Position numbers and translations under genes: made by a program. Positions 17,323 to 26,988 of a DNA stretch of 64,000 bases are shown one piece after another. The number at the start of each line of letters is the position of its first letter. Position 1 is the first letter of the stretch. The stretch spans positions 124,001-188,000 of the forward strand of contig NZ_BMMZ01000004.1 in NCBI RefSeq assembly GCF_014646195.1. The letters are read 5' to 3'. Below the pieces are notes generated by a model. The model made no database searches, was not told the DNA's origin, and saw nothing but the letters and a program-made list of their open reading frames with translations. This DNA comes from Microlunatus endophyticus (lineage in GTDB: Bacteria > Actinomycetota > Actinomycetes > Propionibacteriales > Propionibacteriaceae).

Positions 17323-18012
17323 ATGACTCAATCGATTACCGGCTTGAGTGCGCCTCCTGCTGGCCTGCCGAGCTCAGTGACCAACCCGTCGTACTCCCCG
17401 CGGATGGATTACTACATCCCGCAGTGGGAGGAGCGCACCTCCTACGGGATGCGGCGCATCGACCCCTACACCAAGCTGTTCGAGGACCGCATCATCTTCC
17501 TCGGCACGCCGATCTCCGACGACATCGCCAATGCGGTGATGGCCCAGCTGCTCTGCCTGCAGTCGATGGACGCCGATCGCGATATCGACATCTACATCAA
17601 CTCGCCCGGTGGTTCGTTCACCGCGCTCACCGCGATCTACGACACCATGCGCTACATCAAGCCGCAGGTCCGTACGGTCTGCCTCGGCCAGGCTGCCTCG
17701 GCCGCTGCGGTGATCCTGGCGGCCGGCTCCAAGGGCAAGCGGCTCGCTCTGCCCAACAGCCGGATCCTCATCCACCAGCCGGCCACCGAGGGCGGCTACG
17801 GCCAGTCCTCGGACCTGGAGATCCAGGCCCGCGAGATCATGCGGATCCGGGAGCTGATGGAGGGCATGCTCTCTGCCGACACCGGTCGCGACATCAGTGA
17901 GATCAGCAAGGACATCGAGCGAGACAAGTATCTGACGGCCGAGGAGGCCAAGGAGTACGGCATCATCGACGACGTCCTGACGTCGCTGAAGGATGTCCAA
18001 GCAGCCGCGTGA
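17323..18012 (+). CDS. clpP2: ATP-dependent Clp protease proteolytic subunit 2
   Basis: This 229-residue second ClpP paralogue has catalytic residues Ser126 (LGQAASAAA), His151 (RILIHQPATEGGYG) and Asp201 (IERDKYL). It has a longer N-terminal propeptide-like extension of about 28 residues before MDYYIPQW, common in actinobacterial ClpP2. The gene follows clpP1 with an AAGGAG ribosome site and is surely co-transcribed. It differs from ClpP1 in the loop that contacts the ATPase, consistent with division of labour in the mixed complex. Confidence 0.95.
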   Translation: MTQSITGLSAPPAGLPSSVTNPSYSPRMDYYIPQWEERTSYGMRRIDPYTKLFEDRIIFLGTPISDDIANAVMAQLLCLQSMDADRDIDIYINSPGGSFTALTAIYDTMRYIKPQVRTVCLGQAASAAAVILAAGSKGKRLALPNSRILIHQPATEGGYGQSSDLEIQAREIMRIRELMEGMLSADTGRDISEISKDIERDKYLTAEEAKEYGIIDDVLTSLKDVQAAA

Positions 18013-18096
18013 CGGCCGACGGCCGGTAAATCCTGTCGAAGCGGGATCGGCCGGGTTAGTCTGAAGAACTCGTACGACGAAGGTTGAGGAGCACCC

Positions 18097-19392
18097 ATGG
18101 CGCGGATCGGTGAGAGCGGTGACCTGTTGAAATGCTCGTTCTGCGGAAAGAGTCAGAAGCAGGTCAAGAAGCTCATCGCGGGTCCCGGCGTCTACATCTG
18201 TGACGAGTGCATCGATCTCTGTAACGAGATCCTCGAGGAGGAGTTCTCCGAGAGCGCGGATGCCCGGACGCTGGACGAGCTGCCCAAGCCGCAGCAGATC
18301 CGCCAGTTCCTCGACCAGTACGTGATCGGCCAGGACAGCGCCAAGCGCGCCCTGGCCGTGGCCGTCTACAACCACTACAAGCGGGTGCAGGCGGCACAGG
18401 CGACGTCGAACACGGCCAGGCGGGCCGAGGACGACGGGGTCGAGCTGGGCAAGTCCAACATCCTGCTGATCGGTCCGACCGGCAGCGGTAAGACCTACCT
18501 GGCCCAGACGCTGGCCAAGATGCTCAACGTGCCGTTCGCGATCGCCGACGCCACCGCGCTGACCGAGGCCGGCTATGTCGGTGAGGATGTGGAGAACATC
18601 CTGCTCAAGCTGATCCAGGCCGCCGACTTCGACGTCAAGAAGGCCGAGACGGGCATCATCTACATCGACGAGATCGACAAGATCGCCCGCAAGGGGGAGA
18701 ATCCGTCGATCACCCGCGATGTGTCCGGTGAGGGTGTCCAGCAGGCGCTGCTGAAGATCCTCGAGGGCACCACCGCGAGCGTGCCGCCGCAGGGCGGCCG
18801 CAAGCATCCTCACCAGGACTTCATCCAGATCGACACCGCCAACGTGCTCTTCATCGTCGGCGGTGCGTTCGCCGGCTTGGACCACATCATCGACGCCCGG
18901 GTCGGCAAGCGGCCGCTGGGCTTCAACAACGACATCGAATCGCGCAAGCCGGTGTCGAACGACCCCTTCGCCGACGTCCGGCCGGAGGACCTGGTCAAAT
19001 TCGGCCTGATCCCTGAATTCATCGGCCGGCTGCCGATGATCTCCAGCGTCAGCCCGCTCGACCGGGACGCGTTGATCCGGATCCTGGTCGAGCCGAAGAA
19101 CGCGCTCACCCGGCAGTTCAAGAAGCTCTTCGAGATCGACGGCGTCGATCTGGAGTTCACCGACGAGGCGATCGAAGCCATCGCCGACCTGGCGCTGCTG
19201 CGAGGGACCGGTGCCCGCGGTCTGCGCGCCATCCTCGAGGAAGTGCTCCTCAATGTCATGTACGACGTCCCGTCCCGCGACGACGTCGCCCAGGTGATCA
19301 TCACCGAGGAGGTCGTCAAAGACTCGGTGCTGCCGACCCTGGTGCCGCGGGACAAGCTGCCCAAGCGCGAGCGCCGCGAGAAGTCGGCCTGA
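18097..19392 (+). CDS. clpX: Clp protease ATP-binding subunit ClpX
   Basis: This 431-residue AAA+ unfoldase has an N-terminal zinc-binding domain with Cys13, Cys16, Cys35 and Cys38 (CSFCGKS...CDECID), Walker A GPTGSGKT at 126-133, Walker [13 protein letters not shown], the sensor/arginine regions and the ClpP-docking loop. It forms a hexameric ring that unfolds tagged substrates into ClpP1P2. Start ATG 18097 follows GAGGAG. The 84-base gap after clpP2 contains a TAGTCT that could be a separate -10. A strong terminator closes the unit. Confidence 0.96.
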   Translation: MARIGESGDLLKCSFCGKSQKQVKKLIAGPGVYICDECIDLCNEILEEEFSESADARTLDELPKPQQIRQFLDQYVIGQDSAKRALAVAVYNHYKRVQAAQATSNTARRAEDDGVELGKSNILLIGPTGSGKTYLAQTLAKMLNVPFAIADATALTEAGYVGEDVENILLKLIQAADFDVKKAETGIIYIDEIDKIARKGENPSITRDVSGEGVQQALLKILEGTTASVPPQGGRKHPHQDFIQIDTANVLFIVGGAFAGLDHIIDARVGKRPLGFNNDIESRKPVSNDPFADVRPEDLVKFGLIPEFIGRLPMISSVSPLDRDALIRILVEPKNALTRQFKKLFEIDGVDLEFTDEAIEAIADLALLRGTGARGLRAILEEVLLNVMYDVPSRDDVAQVIITEEVVKDSVLPTLVPRDKLPKRERREKSA

Positions 19393-19420
19393 GGTTTCCC
19401 CGCAAAGTTTCTGCACAGAG

Positions 19421-19474
19421 CCCGAGCGGCAGCAGCTGATCGTCCCCGATCCGGTGCTGCCGCTCGGGTTTTCT
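19421..19474 (+). terminator. Intrinsic terminator after clpX
   Basis: A 14-bp perfect inverted repeat (19421-19434 with 19455-19468) and a 20-base loop are followed by TTTTCT. It lies 28 bases after the clpX stop. Confidence 0.85.
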
Positions 19475-19681
19475 GCTGCGCCGCGCAGCTGAGGCGGCAG
19501 CCCGATCGAGGATCGCAACGACTCGCCCGGCAATTTACGGAAAACCCTTGCCAAACGCGTCCGCGACAGCCATCGTAGTGCCCGCGTTACCGATTAGCTT
19601 CGGCGTGTGTCGTTGGGCCCCGGTGATGGTGGGGCTTGTGTTGTCGGGAATGGGATCACCTACAAAGGGGCAGGTGTTGAC

Positions 19682-20674
19682 GTGAGCCAGAGCAGTCTGA
19701 CCCGCCCGGTCGGGGAAGCGGTTACCACCGCATCCTCTGCTGAGGCCGCCAAGGGCCACCGCCACGGGACCCGCTTGCAGCGGTTGTCCCGGGACAAGCT
19801 GCTGATCGGGATCGGGCTGCCCGGCGCCATCGCGCTGGTGCTTTTCCAATATGTTCCGCTGCTGGGCAACGTGATCGCCTTCCAGAACTACCAGCCCTAT
19901 CTCGGCATCACCGAGGCGCCGTTCATCGGGCTGCAGAATTTCTCCTTCCTGTGGGGCGGCAATCCGACCTTCTACAACGCGCTGCTCAACACCTTGATCC
20001 TGACGATCATCCAGACCGTCCTGGTGTTCCCGGTGCCGTTGGTGCTGGCCCTGCTGCTGAGCAGCCTGGCCGGGGAGCGGCTGAAGCGACTGCTGCAGTC
20101 GATCCTCTACATGCCGCACTTCCTCAGCTGGGTGATCGTGGTCGCGCTCTTCCAGCAGATGCTGGGCAACGCCGGCATGCTGAACACCTTCCTGATCCAG
20201 CACGGGTTGCCGCAGTTCCACATCATCGGCGTGCCGGACCTGTTCCGGGTGCTGATCACCACCCAGGCGATCTGGAAGGATGCCGGCTGGGGCACGATCA
20301 TCTTCCTGGCGGCGATCTCCCAGATCGACCAGGAGCAGTACGAGGCTGCAGCGGTCGACGGTGCGAACTCCTGGCGCCGGCTGTGGCACATCACGCTGCC
20401 GTCGCTGAAGGGCCTGTTCATCCTGCTGTTGATCCTGCGGCTGGGCAACAGCCTCAATGTCGGCTTCGAGCAGATCATCCTGCAGCAGGGCCCGGTCGGC
20501 CTGCAGGCCAGCGAAGTGCTGGACACCTGGGTCTTCAACAACGGCATCATCGGCGGCAACTGGGGCATGGCGGCCGGCGTCGGCCTGGTCAAGATGGTCG
20601 TCGGCATCGGCCTGGTGATCGGCGCGAACAAGCTGGCCCATATCTTCGGTGAGCGAGGTGTGTACGAGAAATGA
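19682..20674 (+). CDS. ABC transporter permease, LplB-like (carbohydrate/polysaccharide uptake)
   Basis: This is a 330-residue inner-membrane permease of the binding-protein-dependent CUT1 type, closest to LplB-like proteins. It has about six TM helices; the first follows a 50-residue cytoplasmic tail. The EAA loop that contacts the ATPase is QYEAAAVDGANSWRRLWHITLP. Start GTG 19682 has AGG seven bases upstream. An earlier start at 19607 would add a non-conserved leader. It overlaps the next permease by four bases (ATGA). No ATPase gene is in the operon; such systems often share a generic MsmK/UgpC-type ATPase encoded elsewhere. Confidence 0.88.
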   Translation: MSQSSLTRPVGEAVTTASSAEAAKGHRHGTRLQRLSRDKLLIGIGLPGAIALVLFQYVPLLGNVIAFQNYQPYLGITEAPFIGLQNFSFLWGGNPTFYNALLNTLILTIIQTVLVFPVPLVLALLLSSLAGERLKRLLQSILYMPHFLSWVIVVALFQQMLGNAGMLNTFLIQHGLPQFHIIGVPDLFRVLITTQAIWKDAGWGTIIFLAAISQIDQEQYEAAAVDGANSWRRLWHITLPSLKGLFILLLILRLGNSLNVGFEQIILQQGPVGLQASEVLDTWVFNNGIIGGNWGMAAGVGLVKMVVGIGLVIGANKLAHIFGERGVYEK

Positions 20675-21609
20675 CGACCCTCGAGCAAGCCGCGGCGGAG
20701 GGCACCCGGACCAGGACGTCCAAGCGCCCGGTCTGGATGGAGCGGCCCAACCCGATCCTCCAGGTGATCAAATTCATCGCGTTGTTGATCTCCGCGGTGT
20801 TGGTGATCCTGCCGTTCTGGTCGGTGCTGGCGACCTCGTTCGCCGACCGGCAGACGCTGAACAACGCGGCCGGCGGCATGGTGATGTGGCCCGGCAGGAC
20901 GCTGTCGCTCGACGCGTACAAGGCCGTGCTGTCCGGTGGGGTCGTGACGCGGGCGCTGGTGATCTCGATCGGGATCACCTTCGTCGGGACGATCCTGTCG
21001 CTGGCGGCGACCGCCGGTCTGGCCTACTGGCTGTCCCGGTCCCGGTCGTTCGCCGCGAAGCCGATCCTGCTGCTGGTCCTGGGCGCTGTGCTGTTCAGTC
21101 CCGGCCTGATCCCCAGCTATCTGCTGGTCAAGCAGTTGAACCTGCTCGACAACTGGTGGTCGCTGATCCTTCCGGTGTTGGTCAACGCCTTCAACGTGAT
21201 CGTGATGCGTGCCTTCTTCCAGGAACTTCCCGCCGAGCTCTTCGAGTCCGCTGCGATCGACGGCGCCTCGAGCCTGACGATCCTGACCAGGATCGTGTTG
21301 CCGCTGTCCAAGGCCGTGCTGGCCGTGATCGGGCTCTTCTATGCAGTCGCCTACTGGAACGCGTTCTTCAATGCGCTGATCTACATCCAGACCGCCGACA
21401 AATGGCCGATGGCGCTGGTGCTGCGCACCTACGTCGTCAACCAGACCAGCATCGGCGGCGAGGACATCGGCAGTTCCGCAGGACTGCCGCCGCAACTCTC
21501 GATGGAGATGGCGATCCTGGTGATCGCGATCCTGCCGATCATGATCGTCTACCCCTTCATCCAGAAGCACTTCGCCAAGGGCGTCATGATCGGCGCCGTC
21601 AAGGGCTGA
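20671..21609 (+). CDS. ABC transporter permease, YtcP-like (carbohydrate uptake)
   Basis: This 312-residue second permease has six predicted TM helices and the EAA loop LFESAAIDGASSLTILTRIVLP. The C-terminal FIQKHFAKGVMIGAVKG is typical of YtcP/LplC-type proteins. Its ATG overlaps the TGA of the preceding gene (ATGA), so the two are translated together. The soluble binding protein follows after 81 bases, behind an AAGGAGG ribosome site. Confidence 0.88.
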   Translation: MTTLEQAAAEGTRTRTSKRPVWMERPNPILQVIKFIALLISAVLVILPFWSVLATSFADRQTLNNAAGGMVMWPGRTLSLDAYKAVLSGGVVTRALVISIGITFVGTILSLAATAGLAYWLSRSRSFAAKPILLLVLGAVLFSPGLIPSYLLVKQLNLLDNWWSLILPVLVNAFNVIVMRAFFQELPAELFESAAIDGASSLTILTRIVLPLSKAVLAVIGLFYAVAYWNAFFNALIYIQTADKWPMALVLRTYVVNQTSIGGEDIGSSAGLPPQLSMEMAILVIAILPIMIVYPFIQKHFAKGVMIGAVKG

Positions 21610-21690
21610 TCGTCAAGGACTGATCGGAGCACTCTCACCGATCAGCATCATCAAGATCAACAACGATGTGATCACCAAGGAGGTCCGGCA

Positions 21691-23361
21691 ATGACGGCCG
21701 AGATTCGCAACACCCCCGTATTCACCCGCCGCCGGCTGCTGGCGGGCGCCGGCGGCCTGGCCGCGATGGCCGGCGCCACCAGTCTGGTCGGCTGCAGCAA
21801 CGGTTCCAGCTCGGCGACCGACAACGCCAGCGTCAACTCCGCGGTCAAGCTGCCGACCTACGTCCCCTACACCGGACTGAAGCCGGACCTGCCCGGCACG
21901 GCGCAGGGTGTAGACAATGCCTTCCGTAACTTCCCGAAGGACAATCCGCAGTCGGTCAAGGAGAAGCCCGGTGACGGGAGCACGATCACCGGGATGGCGA
22001 TCATCTACTACGCTGTTCCGCCGGGCCCCGACAAGAACAGCTACTGGAAGGGCCTCAACGATCGGATGAACGTTGACCTCCAGCTGCAGATGGTGGGCAA
22101 CGCCGACTACGCCACCAAGTTCCCGACCGTGATCGCCGGCAACAATCTGCCGGACCTGACGATGATGCAGGTGGTCGCGAACTTCCCGTCCTTGCTGGAC
22201 AAGCAGTTCCAGCCGCTGGACGAATTCCTCAGTGGCGATGCGATCAAGGACTACCCGAATCTGGCGAATCTGCCGACCGCCTCGTGGAAGTCGACCATCT
22301 ACAACGGCCACATCTACGGAATCCCGATCCCGCGCGGTCTGGTTGGCGGCTACAACTTCCTGCGGGCCGACCTGTTCGAGGAGAAGGGCCTGCCGACCAG
22401 CCCCAAGGGTTACGACGAGTTGCTGCGGGTCTGCAAGGAGCTGACCGATCCCAAGCAGCGGCGCTGGGCCTTCAGTCTGAACACCCAGCCGGCCAACCTG
22501 CTGGCCATGATCAACGACGAGCCGAACGGCTGGCGTGAGAATGGCGGAAAGCTGACCAACCGCTACGAGTCCCAGGAATACAAGCAGTCGGTCAACGACA
22601 TGATCACCATGTGGAAGGCCGGGGTCATGCACCCCAACTCCTTCGACCCGGCCCAGCCGTTCAAGAATCTCTTCAACGCCGGGACGGCAGCGATCAACGC
22701 CATGGACGGTTATCCCGGCTGGGCACAGTACCGGTCGGACAACTCGTCCAACCCGAAGTTCAAGCTCGGCCTGATGGAGGTCTACAACCGGGATGGCTCC
22801 AAGCTCGCCCCGTGGCACCTCGGCTCCGGCGTCTTCGGTACCGGGCCCTTCACGGCGATGAAGAAGACCAGTGACAAGAACCGCGTCAAGATGATCCTGC
22901 GGGTGCTCAACTACCTGGCCGCACCATTCGGCACCGAGGAGTACCTCTACCGCCTCTACGGCGCCGAGGGTGTCGATCACAAGACCAACTCCACTGGTGA
23001 CCCGGTGCTGACCAAGACCGGTCAGGCCAACACGGTGATTCCGATCCGCTACCTGGCCGATGCGCCGTACACGCTTTACCAGCCGGGATTCCCCAAGGAT
23101 GCCGATGTCCAGCACGATTACCAGGCGACCGAGGTGCCGACCGGCATCATGAACCCGACCGTCGGTCTGTTCTCCAACTCGGCGGCCACGGTCAATGCCA
23201 CCGCGGACAAGAACTTCAACGACGGTGTCAACGACATCGTCCAGGGGCGCAAGCCGTTCTCGGACCTGGACGGACTGATCTCCACCTGGAAGTCGGCAGC
23301 CGGCGACGCGATGCGCAAGGAATACCAGGACCAGCTCCAGAAGAACGGTGGGCCGAAGTAA
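21691..23361 (+). CDS. Extracellular solute-binding lipoprotein (LipO-like)
   Basis: This is a 556-residue substrate-binding protein for the two permeases. The N-terminus has a twin-arginine-like FTRRRLLAGAGG followed by a lipobox (SLVGC) with the lipidated Cys near residue 35, so it is probably Tat-exported and membrane-anchored. Length and motifs (KSTIYNGHIYGIPIPRG, FRADLFEEKGLP-type segment, GYPGWAQY) fit the large LipO-type oligosaccharide-binding proteins. The ligand is unknown. Its stop codon TAA overlaps the apparent start of the DUF2264 gene. Confidence 0.88.
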   Translation: MTAEIRNTPVFTRRRLLAGAGGLAAMAGATSLVGCSNGSSSATDNASVNSAVKLPTYVPYTGLKPDLPGTAQGVDNAFRNFPKDNPQSVKEKPGDGSTITGMAIIYYAVPPGPDKNSYWKGLNDRMNVDLQLQMVGNADYATKFPTVIAGNNLPDLTMMQVVANFPSLLDKQFQPLDEFLSGDAIKDYPNLANLPTASWKSTIYNGHIYGIPIPRGLVGGYNFLRADLFEEKGLPTSPKGYDELLRVCKELTDPKQRRWAFSLNTQPANLLAMINDEPNGWRENGGKLTNRYESQEYKQSVNDMITMWKAGVMHPNSFDPAQPFKNLFNAGTAAINAMDGYPGWAQYRSDNSSNPKFKLGLMEVYNRDGSKLAPWHLGSGVFGTGPFTAMKKTSDKNRVKMILRVLNYLAAPFGTEEYLYRLYGAEGVDHKTNSTGDPVLTKTGQANTVIPIRYLADAPYTLYQPGFPKDADVQHDYQATEVPTGIMNPTVGLFSNSAATVNATADKNFNDGVNDIVQGRKPFSDLDGLISTWKSAAGDAMRKEYQDQLQKNGGPK

Positions 23362-25169
23362 TTCCGACAACCACACCGGATCCGTCGGCGCCGTACACGG
23401 GATGGGGGAGACCCGAGCTCGAGGCGTTCGCGGATCGTACGCTGCTGGCCCTGCGCCCGTGGGCGACTCCCGGACACGCCCGTTTCGATCTGCCCGGCCC
23501 GGCTTCCCGGGCCGGGCAGGTCAGCGACGGCCTGGAGGCTTTCGCCCGGTCCTTCCTGGCTGCGGGTTTCCGGCTCTCCGCGGCGACCGAGGATCCCCGT
23601 GATCATGCCGGCTGGTACGCCGCCGGCCTGGTCGCGGGAACCGATCCGACCTCGCCCGAACGCTGGCCCGGACTGCCCGACATTGCCCAGGTGCGGGTCG
23701 AAGCGGCGGCGATCGCGATCGCCTTGCACGAAAGCCGTTCCTGGATCTGGGACCGACTGTCCACCGACGAGCAGCACAAGATCATCGACTGGCTCGCGCA
23801 CAGTGCAGAGGTCAGCTACGGCGACAACAACTGGAAGTGGTTCGCCAATGTCACCCAGGCCTTCCTGCGCTCGGTCGGAGGCCCGTACGACGAGAAGTTG
23901 ATCAACTCCAACATCGAGTTGCTGGACTCCTGGCATCTGGGCGATGTGGACGGCCGGGGCGGCTGGTACAACGATGGAGCTCACGGCAGCATCGACTGGT
24001 ACAACGGCTGGGTGATGCACCTCTTCGCGCTCTGGTACTGCCGGATGTCCGAGGGGCTGCCCGGGATCGCCGAGCTCCAGGAACGCTACCGATCCCGGTT
24101 GCGGGACTACCTGTCCCAGGCCGCCTGGTTGTTCGGATCCGGCTCCGCACCGCTCTACCAGGGCCGGTCGCTGATCTACCGCTACGCGACGGCCGGCGCA
24201 CCATGGGCCGGGGTGATCTTCGATGCCGATCCCTGGACTCCGGGAACCATGCGCCGACTGGCCGTCGGATGCGTCCGGCACTTCGCCGACCGCGGTGCCT
24301 TCACCGAGAACGGCCTGCTCACCATGGGCTGGTTGGGTCGCTACGAGCCGATGCGCCAGCCATATTCGGGACCCGGGTCGCCCTACTGGTCGAGCCTCGG
24401 GCTGGCCGGTCTCGTGCTCGGGCCGCAGCATCCCATCTGGAGCACGCCGGAACAGCCGTTGCCGATCGAGTCAGGGGACATCCGGGAGCCGATCGCTCCC
24501 GCCGGCTGGCTGGTCTCCGGGACGCAGCACGACGGCATCGTCCGGGTGATCAATCACGGTGTCGATCACTCGGCCAGCCACGACGATCAGGAAGACCCGC
24601 TGTACGGCCGGCTGGCCTACTCGACCGTCACCGCGCCTGCGGCGCTGGCCCCGGGCACGTTGGCCGACAACCAGGTGGTATTGACGGATGCTGCCGGGAC
24701 ATCGACACAACGCCGCAGTTTCGTCAACCTCCTGACGTCCCGTCGGATCGCCGGCAGCGCGTGGGGTCCGATCACCTGCACCTCGGTGGCTCATGGGCCG
24801 ATCGAGGTGCGCATCGTGCGAGTGTCGTCGGTCAAGGATCACGATCTTGACGGTCTCGAATTGCAGGTGTCCGGATTCGCGATCCCGGAACGGCCGGTGC
24901 CGGGTGCCTGCGCCGGACTACGCTCCGACGTACGCATCCTGCTCGGCACCGGCGAGTGCGGTTCGGTCGAGCATGATCACGACAATCCGTTCGGATCGAG
25001 GCTGCTGATCAACCACGCCCGGTTCGGCCTGCTGAAGCCCGGTGAGCCGTACACCGTCGGGATCAGCCTGGCCACCGATGATCAAGAACCGGCCTGGCCG
25101 ACGGTCGTCCAGCAGGGTGAGGGAGTCGAGATCACCTGGCCGGACGGGACGATCGACCTGGTCTCCTAG
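23361..25169 (+). CDS. DUF2264 family enzyme (likely carbohydrate-active), apparent ATT start
   Basis: This 602-residue cytoplasmic protein matches DUF2264. The family N-terminus is present: PYTGWGRPELEAFADRTLL, then WATPGHARFDLPGP and SDGLEGFARSFL-like DGLEAFARSFL. A central helical core follows with SYGDNNWKWFANV, GWYNDGAHGSIDWYNGW and LYQGRSLIYRYA. Aromatic and acidic motifs repeated on helix ends suggest an (alpha/alpha) toroid as in unsaturated-uronyl or other glycoside-processing enzymes; the reaction is unproven. No ATG, GTG or TTG lies in frame before GTG 23691, which would delete about 110 conserved residues. ATT 23361, overlapping the previous stop (TAATT), is the best candidate. 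It is the last gene of the ABC operon. Confidence 0.75.
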   Translation: MPTTTPDPSAPYTGWGRPELEAFADRTLLALRPWATPGHARFDLPGPASRAGQVSDGLEAFARSFLAAGFRLSAATEDPRDHAGWYAAGLVAGTDPTSPERWPGLPDIAQVRVEAAAIAIALHESRSWIWDRLSTDEQHKIIDWLAHSAEVSYGDNNWKWFANVTQAFLRSVGGPYDEKLINSNIELLDSWHLGDVDGRGGWYNDGAHGSIDWYNGWVMHLFALWYCRMSEGLPGIAELQERYRSRLRDYLSQAAWLFGSGSAPLYQGRSLIYRYATAGAPWAGVIFDADPWTPGTMRRLAVGCVRHFADRGAFTENGLLTMGWLGRYEPMRQPYSGPGSPYWSSLGLAGLVLGPQHPIWSTPEQPLPIESGDIREPIAPAGWLVSGTQHDGIVRVINHGVDHSASHDDQEDPLYGRLAYSTVTAPAALAPGTLADNQVVLTDAAGTSTQRRSFVNLLTSRRIAGSAWGPITCTSVAHGPIEVRIVRVSSVKDHDLDGLELQVSGFAIPERPVPGACAGLRSDVRILLGTGECGSVEHDHDNPFGSRLLINHARFGLLKPGEPYTVGISLATDDQEPAWPTVVQQGEGVEITWPDGTIDLVS

Positions 25170-25173
25170 CGGT

Positions 25174-25212
25174 CCCTGAGCTTGTCGAACGGGCCCTGAG
25201 CTTGTCGAAGGG
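25174..25212. repeat. Two direct copies of a 19-20 base dispersed repeat
   Basis: CCCTGAGCTTGTCGAACGGG (25174-25193) is immediately followed by CCCTGAGCTTGTCGAAGGG (25194-25212). They fill the gap between two convergent genes; the second copy abuts the stop codon of the minus-strand gene. An identical 19-mer recurs at 26336. Elements of this sequence are common interspersed repeats in high-GC bacteria. Confidence 0.75.
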
Positions 25213-26967
25213 TTACAGGCTGAGCGCCGGCTCCGGCCGGTGGACGCCGCGCGGGCGATAGCCCAGCTCGGAGGCGATTCCGACGGTGTCGGCCAGCAGC
25301 CACAGGATCGCCAACCACATCTCGGTTCCCTGCAGGCCCGGAGTGGTCGCCACCGCCGAGGTCGCGTTCGCGCTGGGGGCCTGGAAGCCGAATCCCTGAC
25401 CATCGGTCCAGTGCCCGAGAGCGTTGTCCAGGAGCGATCCGGCGACCCTGGTCACGTCGTCGTGGCGATAGTCGGTCTGCCGGCCGGCGAGCCACAGCGG
25501 GTGGATGACGTCCAACACATTGCAGGCGTTCTGCCGCTCCGGTGCGAAGTAGCGCTGGGTGCGGACATGGGCCAGGACGGTGTCGATCACCCGCTCCGGA
25601 TACGGCAGCGGCAGCCCGAACTGGGCGTACGTGCCGCGGGAGGCCCGGTAGAAGCCGTTCACGACCTGCAACATGTCGCCGCCATCGGTCGGCCCGTCCG
25701 GCCGGCCCCACATGCCGGTACGGGGATCGGAGTGGGTCAGCATCCAGCCGTAGAGCGCGTCGGTCGCGCCGACCGCACCGGACTTGTCGCGGGGCAGGTT
25801 CCAGCGCAGCGCTGTCCCGACGGCGTCGATCATCGCTCCACTGTGCCAGGCCCGGCCGTGCCAGGGCAGATTGTCGAGCATGGTCACGAGATCCTCGGGA
25901 CGGACATCGGCGTACGCGGTGATCGGCTCGGCGAATCCGCTGCCCAGCAGATCGAGGGCGTAGCCGACGCAGAGCACGTGGTACGCGCTGCCGTGGTCGT
26001 CGAGACCGCCGAAATCGGTGTCGCCGGGGTGATAACCACGCGGTGCGGGTCCCGGCGTGCCGTCCAGCTCGATCTCCGTCAGCAGGCCTGTACGTCGATC
26101 CTGAAGATCACGAAGCCAGGCGGCCTGTTCATCGGCCGGCAGTTGGTCCGGAGCCCTGCCCAGCAACAGATCGGCGATCTCGATCGCGTCGCACTGGGCG
26201 CGTACATTGACCGCGGCGCCCGGCTTGTCGGCGAACTTGCCACGATCGGCGACCCAGGAGCGGGCCAGGATCTCGTCCGCCTGCGAACGGGCGCGATCGG
26301 CGAAGTCCTTGAGCCTGCCGGCAAGATCACCGGATCCCTGAGCTTGTCGAAGGGCTTCGGATGCGCCAACCCCAGCACCCGGTGTGGGCGGCACCCGCCA
26401 CTTGATCACTCGCGCGGGATTGCCGCCGACCACGGCACCAGCCGGTACGTCCTTGGTCACGACAGCACCGGCGGCCAGCATCGCCTTGTCGCCGATGGTC
26501 ACGCCGTCGACGATCACCACATGCGAGCCGATCCAGACATCGGAGCCGATCGTGACCCCTTTGCTGTTGGTCGGTTGCCGGAAGACCTCGACATCGGGAT
26601 CGGTCATGGTGTGGTTGAAGCCGAGGATCGACGTGTGGGCGCCGATCCGGACCGCGTCACCCATCGTGATCTTGCCGCGCACCACGGTGTAGACGTTGAT
26701 CGTGCAGTCGCGGCCGGCCCGGACCTCGCCGGAGAGATAGGCATGGCCGGCGATGTAGCTGCGGTCGCCGAGCTCAAGAACGTCGTTCTGGACGGCGGAC
26801 TGATCGCTGACGAAGACGCGATCGCCGAAAGCCCAGCCTGGGTTGTCCGCCAGCAATTGCTTCTGGTGACCGAGTTGTCGCTGCTGCTCGGCCTCGTCGG
26901 CCTGCGACCAGAAGCGCCACGGGGAGTAATCGAAGACAGAGGGTTGGTTGCCGTCGTTGGCTGTCAC
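25213..26967 (-). CDS. Hexapeptide-repeat acetyltransferase fused to an alpha-toroid-like domain
   Basis: This is a 584-residue two-domain protein. Residues about 20-190 form a left-handed beta-helix acyltransferase of the maltose/xenobiotic acetyltransferase type. They contain hexapeptide repeats, [14 protein letters not shown], and the end [25 protein letters not shown] with the acetyl-CoA-binding segment. Residues about 210-584 are all-helical with [36 protein letters not shown] and [14 protein letters not shown], resembling a glycosidase- or terpenoid-cyclase-like toroid that I cannot assign to a family. The linker [12 protein letters not shown] is encoded by a dispersed repeat (26336-26354). 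GTG 26967 is chosen because TAGGGT lies seven bases upstream. It is convergent with the DUF2264 gene and may act on the same sugar. Confidence 0.7.
   Translation of the reverse strand: MTANDGNQPSVFDYSPWRFWSQADEAEQQRQLGHQKQLLADNPGWAFGDRVFVSDQSAVQNDVLELGDRSYIAGHAYLSGEVRAGRDCTINVYTVVRGKITMGDAVRIGAHTSILGFNHTMTDPDVEVFRQPTNSKGVTIGSDVWIGSHVVIVDGVTIGDKAMLAAGAVVTKDVPAGAVVGGNPARVIKWRVPPTPGAGVGASEALRQAQGSGDLAGRLKDFADRARSQADEILARSWVADRGKFADKPGAAVNVRAQCDAIEIADLLLGRAPDQLPADEQAAWLRDLQDRRTGLLTEIELDGTPGPAPRGYHPGDTDFGGLDDHGSAYHVLCVGYALDLLGSGFAEPITAYADVRPEDLVTMLDNLPWHGRAWHSGAMIDAVGTALRWNLPRDKSGAVGATDALYGWMLTHSDPRTGMWGRPDGPTDGGDMLQVVNGFYRASRGTYAQFGLPLPYPERVIDTVLAHVRTQRYFAPERQNACNVLDVIHPLWLAGRQTDYRHDDVTRVAGSLLDNALGHWTDGQGFGFQAPSANATSAVATTPGLQGTEMWLAILWLLADTVGIASELGYRPRGVHRPEPALSL
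26336..26354. repeat. Third copy of the dispersed repeat, inside a coding region
   Basis: CCCTGAGCTTGTCGAAGGG is identical to 25194-25212. On the minus strand it is read in frame as part of the interdomain linker of the acetyltransferase fusion (LRQAQGS), so this copy is tolerated within a protein. Confidence 0.75.
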
Positions 26968-26974
26968 GGTATCC

Positions 26975-26980
26975 ACCCTA
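26975..26980 (-). promoter_or_regulatory. -10 element (TAGGGT) of a leaderless promoter for the acetyltransferase fusion
   Basis: On the minus strand TAGGGT is followed by GGATACC and GTG 26967. The alternative GTG at 26976 would overlap the -10 element. Confidence 0.5.
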
Positions 26981-26988
26981 GAACACCG

